From Flammula alnicola (Eukaryota; Basidiomycota; Agaricomycetes; Agaricales; Strophariaceae), in contig JADNRV010000206.1 of NCBI GenBank assembly GCA_015499995.1, forward strand, positions 1 to 64,000: DNA of 64,000 nucleotides. Direction: 5' to 3'. Shown in pieces: positions 59,870 to 64,000 of the stretch. The position numbers and the translations under genes were made by a program. The stretch's first letter is position 1. The number at the start of each line of letters is the position of its first letter. Under the pieces are notes generated by a model. That model searched no databases, was not told the DNA's origin, and saw only the letters and a program-made list of their open reading frames with translations.

Positions 59870-61637
59870 GGGAAACAATGGCAAAAGACGCGATGATGCT
59901 CTCAGGCTTGGAGGGCGGATCAGCGACCTGGACGACGACGACGACACGCGTGCAGGCGTGATGTATGATGACGCCAGGCTCGCGTCCGATTGCACGGCGC
60001 CTCGAGGCTGGCTAGCTGACTCGACGGCTAGGATTTTTCTTCTTACCTTTTTTTTTTTTTGGGGGGGGGGGGGGACCGTTGCCATCGTAGACGTCCTGGT
60101 AGAGGAAACCAGATATCCTGACTCAGACTCGTATTTATCACGAGCAACTTGAATCATGAACTACATACTTACCTACACTACGTACATATATATCTCATCA
60201 GAAGCCTGTACATGAACTCGAGAAAGAACTCGAAGGAGCGGGCGGGTTGGTAAGTAGATACGTAGGGGATCCTTTCGAGAAGTCGAATTCGACGTCGTCG
60301 GTGTTTGAGCTGAGATTTGGAGTTGCGTCGAGGATCTGGAAAGGGTAAGCTGTGGTGTGGATTAGGAAGTAGCCATTGAAGAAGCAGTCGAAGTAGAGAA
60401 GAAGTGAAGAAGTGAAGGAAGAGTGAAGATGAAGCGGGAAGGTAGTCGAGTCAGATTAATTCAAGGGTCGTGTGGTGCTGGTTAATTCAGATCTGACTAG
60501 ATTGGGGAGATTCAGTATCCACCTCGAGTGTAAGTATGAGCGCTGAGCTGGAAGAATGGCAAGCGCATAGCGAGCATTATGAAAATGACGCTCATTCGCA
60601 AATGGCTGACTGAGCCTGGCAGCGCAAATTGTTATTGTAACTCCTAATCGTACGCAGCATGGCGTGAGTTGGGATGATTCTAATTACAGGTGATGAACCT
60701 ACTCGGATTGTAGGTAGATAGGTACACGCAGTCGTGACTGTAGCGCCATGGACATATCCTGGACATTCTGACAAGAATGGAGGCAGAAAGTGAGCACTGT
60801 CATAACCCAAGAAAACAAACGGTCCGACGGATCCCATTAGGTGCAGCAGGATCCGCCTCGAGGATAGGTGTAATTTTGGTACCGGTGAATTGTGATGTTG
60901 GTTGCGAGGGAGCCTCAAGGATGGGGTCAGGCAGGCAGGCGAGCCGTAAGTTGGCATGGCGGGAAAGAAATGGAATTCCGAACGATGGAGTCTTACGATG
61001 TGTGCGGAATATTATATGTAACGGGTTCCAAGAAATGACTGCACGAGCATGATATTTTATCGGCAAGCTGGGGAAAAGATCCTCGGAGGCGGACCAGAGT
61101 GAGCTATTGTCGTGCCAAGATGGGGGTGGTAGCGAGCGCTGAAAATCGGGTGCGTATGCATACAGGGGGAATGTCAGCTGTGCAGCCTGGAGGCAGCCAG
61201 GAACGGTATGAAGTCAGGAGTGTGCACAAGAGGCGGGGTTGCCGAGAGAGGTCGAGACAAATGAGTCGGTGAATTGAATATGTAATGGTCCGACGCCATA
61301 AATTATTTTGTGACGGGTCGTCGAGTCGGGTCGGAGAATATTACGCGTGAAAAAGTGGATTTCGAGACCGACAATTTCGCGTATGGGGGAGTTTGATATT
61401 GTGCAAGGGACGAGATCCGCGTGAAAGAATAATTGAAAATGATTAGAAGGTGTGGGAGTTGGTGGCAGAAAGGGATGGGATGGCGCGGGAGAGATCTGGA
61501 AGTGGAGATTACAACCAGAAAAGGGAGATCGCGCTTGCGGGGATAAGTTGAATCTGAGATCTGAAAGGAACCTTATTCACATATAACAAGCAGTTGTTGT
61601 TCTCCTCCCTCCAACGTCCTTCCCTTTGTCTGTCCCC
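59870..61637. other. Intergenic region before the last gene
   Basis: About 1.75 kb containing a T13G14 run (60048-60074), G/A-rich stretches (60360-60450), and scattered short frames. It ends with a purine-rich then pyrimidine-rich leader before ATG 61638. No gene recognised. Confidence 0.45.
60048..60074. repeat. T13G14 homopolymer junction
   Basis: Thirteen T followed directly by fourteen G. Such a junction is slippage-prone and easily miscounted by sequencing, so exact lengths are unreliable. Confidence 0.9.
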
Positions 61638-63089
61638 ATGTTCCGTACACACTCCCCCTACTCTCCGTTCTTCACGTCAGGCCTGCTCTCTGCCTCTTCA
61701 CGGCCACACACTCCCGATGTGCCCCTCAGTCCACGCAGAGGCAGTCTCCCCACAGACGCGACTCGCTCTAGTGACACCACCGAGGATGTCTCCGCCTTTT
61801 ACTTTACGCTGCAACCCAGGCGCGACGAGGACCAGTTTCGCTCCTTCCTCTCCCTCGATCTCGCAGAGTCTCAGTCCATGCGCTCTGCCAGCTTGAAACG
61901 CAAAGCCTCTTCCAGCACAAAGGCCCGTTCCACACGCACAGCCTCCACGCCTTTTCGCTTCCCGTACGCCACATTTTCATTTTCTCGTGAACCAGCTGAC
62001 CATGTCCATAGGCGCATCTCGGAAGTGTCTGTGCCTGCACTAGCGCCTGCCGCGCCAGCAAATCTCGGGCCTACGCCAACTCCCCTGCGCATGCGTTTTT
62101 CGCGCGACTCTCTGCGCACCATCCCCTCTCCCAAACCCGCGCCTTCCATAACACTTCCAGAGCTGCCCAAGGTCGCCCACTCTCCCCCGCGCCTGCCATC
62201 CCTCCGGCTCACCTCTTCACTCAACTTCTCACTCGATCTCTCGTCGCCCACCGCCCCTGTCCCTTCTTCCTCTTCCTTACCACGAACCGTGCCTCAGCTC
62301 AAGCTCGACTTGGACCTCCATCACCGCGTCTCCGTCGCCACAAAGGCGTCCTCATCCACCGCCTCCACGCGCGTGCGCAGATACAACCGCTCCGAGGCCC
62401 TGGCCCGCCTCGAAGGCCGTGTCCGTCCCGACACCGCCCCCCTCATCGCCAGCACCAGCGCCTCCACATCCACTGCCAACAACTTCAGCCCCAACGCCAA
62501 ACGCAACTTCATGTCCATGAGCGACGACGAAGACTCCGATTCGGACGACGATGCCGACAGGGACAACGTCGAGGACGACCTGAGCGATCTCGACAGCCTC
62601 GATTTCCCCGACGTGGATCTCTTGGACCCCTTGATGGAGCCGGAGGATATGGTCCTCCCACTACCTTCGCCTGCGTTTTACCTCGAGGCCCCAAGGTCGG
62701 CGCCGTTGCCCCCACGGCCTAGGGAGTCGCCGCCGCCTGTTGCTGGCGCCTTCTTTGGCGTGCATGATTCGAACAAGCGTAGTTCTACATTGGACGCGAA
62801 CTTTACACTCGGAGTTCCAGGCGCGGGAAGCCATTTGCGCCGCCAGCGCACGCGGAAAGGCAAGCTGTCGCCGAGCGGGAGCGGCAAGGATTGGTTCCCG
62901 CTGAAGAGCTTTATCGACCTGCACGCGGATTCGTCTTTTGACGTCCAGCAGCAGCCGGTGAATGAGCAGGTGCAGCAGGTCTACGGACTTCGTGCCAAAC
63001 ACCACGAGAATAAGTCCTCTCCGTTGACGAGGGATGGCAGGAATAGTTGGACGTGGAGGAGTTTTATTGAGGTTGCGAATGTGTCGTAG
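61638..63089 (+). CDS. Intronless disordered Ser/Pro-rich protein
   Basis: A 483-codon single exon from ATG 61638 (MFRTHSPYSPFF) to TAG 63087-63089. The chain is mostly disordered: Ser/Pro/Arg-rich, then acidic (MSMSDDEDSDSDDDADRDNV, DLSDLDSLDFPDVDLLDPLM), then a more ordered C-terminal part SGKDWFPLKSFIDLHADSSF and GRNSWTWRSFIEVANVS. The two related pieces WFPLKSFIDL and WTWRSFIEV form a small internal repeat at the end. Many SP/TP sites suggest phosphorylation. Codon use is C-rich as in well-expressed genes. No known domain, membrane segment or signal peptide seen. Confidence 0.75.
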   Translation: MFRTHSPYSPFFTSGLLSASSRPHTPDVPLSPRRGSLPTDATRSSDTTEDVSAFYFTLQPRRDEDQFRSFLSLDLAESQSMRSASLKRKASSSTKARSTRTASTPFRFPYATFSFSREPADHVHRRISEVSVPALAPAAPANLGPTPTPLRMRFSRDSLRTIPSPKPAPSITLPELPKVAHSPPRLPSLRLTSSLNFSLDLSSPTAPVPSSSSLPRTVPQLKLDLDLHHRVSVATKASSSTASTRVRRYNRSEALARLEGRVRPDTAPLIASTSASTSTANNFSPNAKRNFMSMSDDEDSDSDDDADRDNVEDDLSDLDSLDFPDVDLLDPLMEPEDMVLPLPSPAFYLEAPRSAPLPPRPRESPPPVAGAFFGVHDSNKRSSTLDANFTLGVPGAGSHLRRQRTRKGKLSPSGSGKDWFPLKSFIDLHADSSFDVQQQPVNEQVQQVYGLRAKHHENKSSPLTRDGRNSWTWRSFIEVANVS

Positions 63090-64000
63090 GGATGAGGATG
63101 AGGGATTCCTCTCGTTTCTCCCTTTGGCATGGCGCGTATGTGCCATATCACTAGCATCACCGCGACGCCACACATATGCCAGCTCAACACCGACGACGAC
63201 GGTTCGGCCGTGCGGCCTTCTGGCTATGTCTTGCAACAAGTTTTTTTTTTTTTGCAACCCTAGTCGCACAGCACCACTTGCTTGCTCGCATCTCTTGCGC
63301 ATATATGCACCCAAAACGCATCTTTTGGCTTCGTCTTTCTTTTCTCGTTCAACACATACCCCACCCATGACTCCAGTTCCTATTTCGTTCCGTCCTGTCC
63401 TGTCGCCTCTTGCTGTAGTTTCTGTGCCATACCTATTCTATGCTCTAGCCTCTTAATTCATCCTCGACACACTCCAACACCCACCCATGGACGTCCTGCA
63501 TTGCAGTTTCTCGATTTCTCTCTCTCTCTCGATGATCTCTGACACATCCACACACATTGTTATACATACAAGTTGCCCCATCCATTGTCCACTAGCATTT
63601 TTCTTTCTTTTTCTTTTTGTTCGTTCCATCTTTTCTTTCCTTCCATCCATTCACTTACTCACTCACTCATTCCTCTGTTCTTGTACACACTCTTCACTCT
63701 TGATATCTGATATCCCACATACACCCCAAGATTCCTCACGACTCGCACCCACACTCGAACCGAGTTGTTTGTTTAAAAAATCTGATTCGCGACGATCAAC
63801 CACGCTCTTTCAATCAACGCTCTTGTACCATCCCCATTTCCCTAGGCCTCTGCATCTCCCTCTCTCTCCCCACCCCCCTCTGTTCCATGTTTCGCGTTTC
63901 TCTCGAGCTCGTAAATAGTATAATTATAATACGCTCAGTCTGCCTGCCTGCCGGGCTTAACACCGCTCATTTTCTGGTCTATCTCCTTGTGTACCACCAC
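63090..64000. other. 3' region and pyrimidine-rich leader of a gene to the right
   Basis: About 900 bp after the last gene. From about 63400 to 63920 the plus strand is strongly C/T-rich (for example TCTCTCTCTCTCG near 63520-63532 and TTTCTTTTTCTTTTTG near 63604-63619), the usual look of a fungal promoter and leader. A 143-codon frame here (63487-63918) is a by-product of that composition, so a plus-strand gene probably starts just beyond the window. Confidence 0.5.

Noticed and set aside
63487..63918. 143-codon plus-strand open frame
   Set aside because: Low-complexity Ser/Leu/Phe/His product of a C/T-rich tract typical of promoters; no domain or splice support.

Overview
The window is nuclear DNA of a filamentous fungus, most likely a mushroom-forming basidiomycete (Agaricomycetes). 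Almost every gene is broken by many short (about 45-120 bp) GT-AG introns, intergenic gaps are small, several predicted proteins are long Ser/Pro-rich disordered chains, and there are F-box and MYND proteins of the kind common in that class. No operons, CRISPR arrays or bacterial features are present. Gene identities below come from reading translations and joining exons by eye; no database search was possible.

Layout. 0-13 kb: a vacuolar amino-acid transporter, an R3H-SUZ RNA-binding protein with a poly-Gln/His tract, RNA polymerase II subunit Rpb4, then on the minus strand tRNA pseudouridine synthase Pus1 (with a probable frameshift near its C-terminus) and xylulokinase. 13-25 kb: a 66-residue CBM5/12-like microprotein, a WD40 protein with a long disordered and SUMO-interaction-like N-terminus (minus), a Gfo/Idh/MocA oxidoreductase, a long disordered conserved protein, a stray fragment of TRM82, and a TMEM97/EXPERA membrane protein (minus). 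25-37 kb: TRM82, a MYND-finger protein, the kinetochore subunit Nnf1 (minus), an intron-containing tRNA-Asp, an unrecognised gene ending in a membrane segment, and the Dsc1/Tul1 RING E3 ligase of the Golgi DSC complex (minus). 37-44.6 kb: a tiny basic protein, a 925-bp non-autonomous hAT element, a phosphatidylserine decarboxylase, RIB3 (minus), the mitochondrial phosphate carrier, and a repeat-built basic protein with duplicated exons (minus). 45-51.5 kb: an intronless F-box/LRR protein (minus), an uncharacterised conserved protein with a Pro-rich tail, and a coiled-coil protein.

51.5-61.6 kb is a gene-poor island of about 10 kb. It holds a 727-bp Tc1/mariner-like inverted-repeat element, a two-copy 310-bp tandem repeat, smaller repeats, a T13G14 run and possible gene relics. 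An intronless disordered protein (61.6-63.1 kb) and a pyrimidine-rich leader-like stretch close the window.

The genes are mostly housekeeping and do not form an obvious pathway cluster. Weak functional echoes are PUS1, TRM82 and tRNA-Asp (tRNA biology) and xylulokinase close to a dehydrogenase of the D-xylose/dihydrodiol type. I found no convincing undescribed multi-gene system. The best leads are the two transposon-like elements, the TRM82 fragment duplication beside a palindrome, the PUS1 frameshift, duplicated exons in the 43.8-44.6 kb gene, and the duplicated C-terminus of the decarboxylase.
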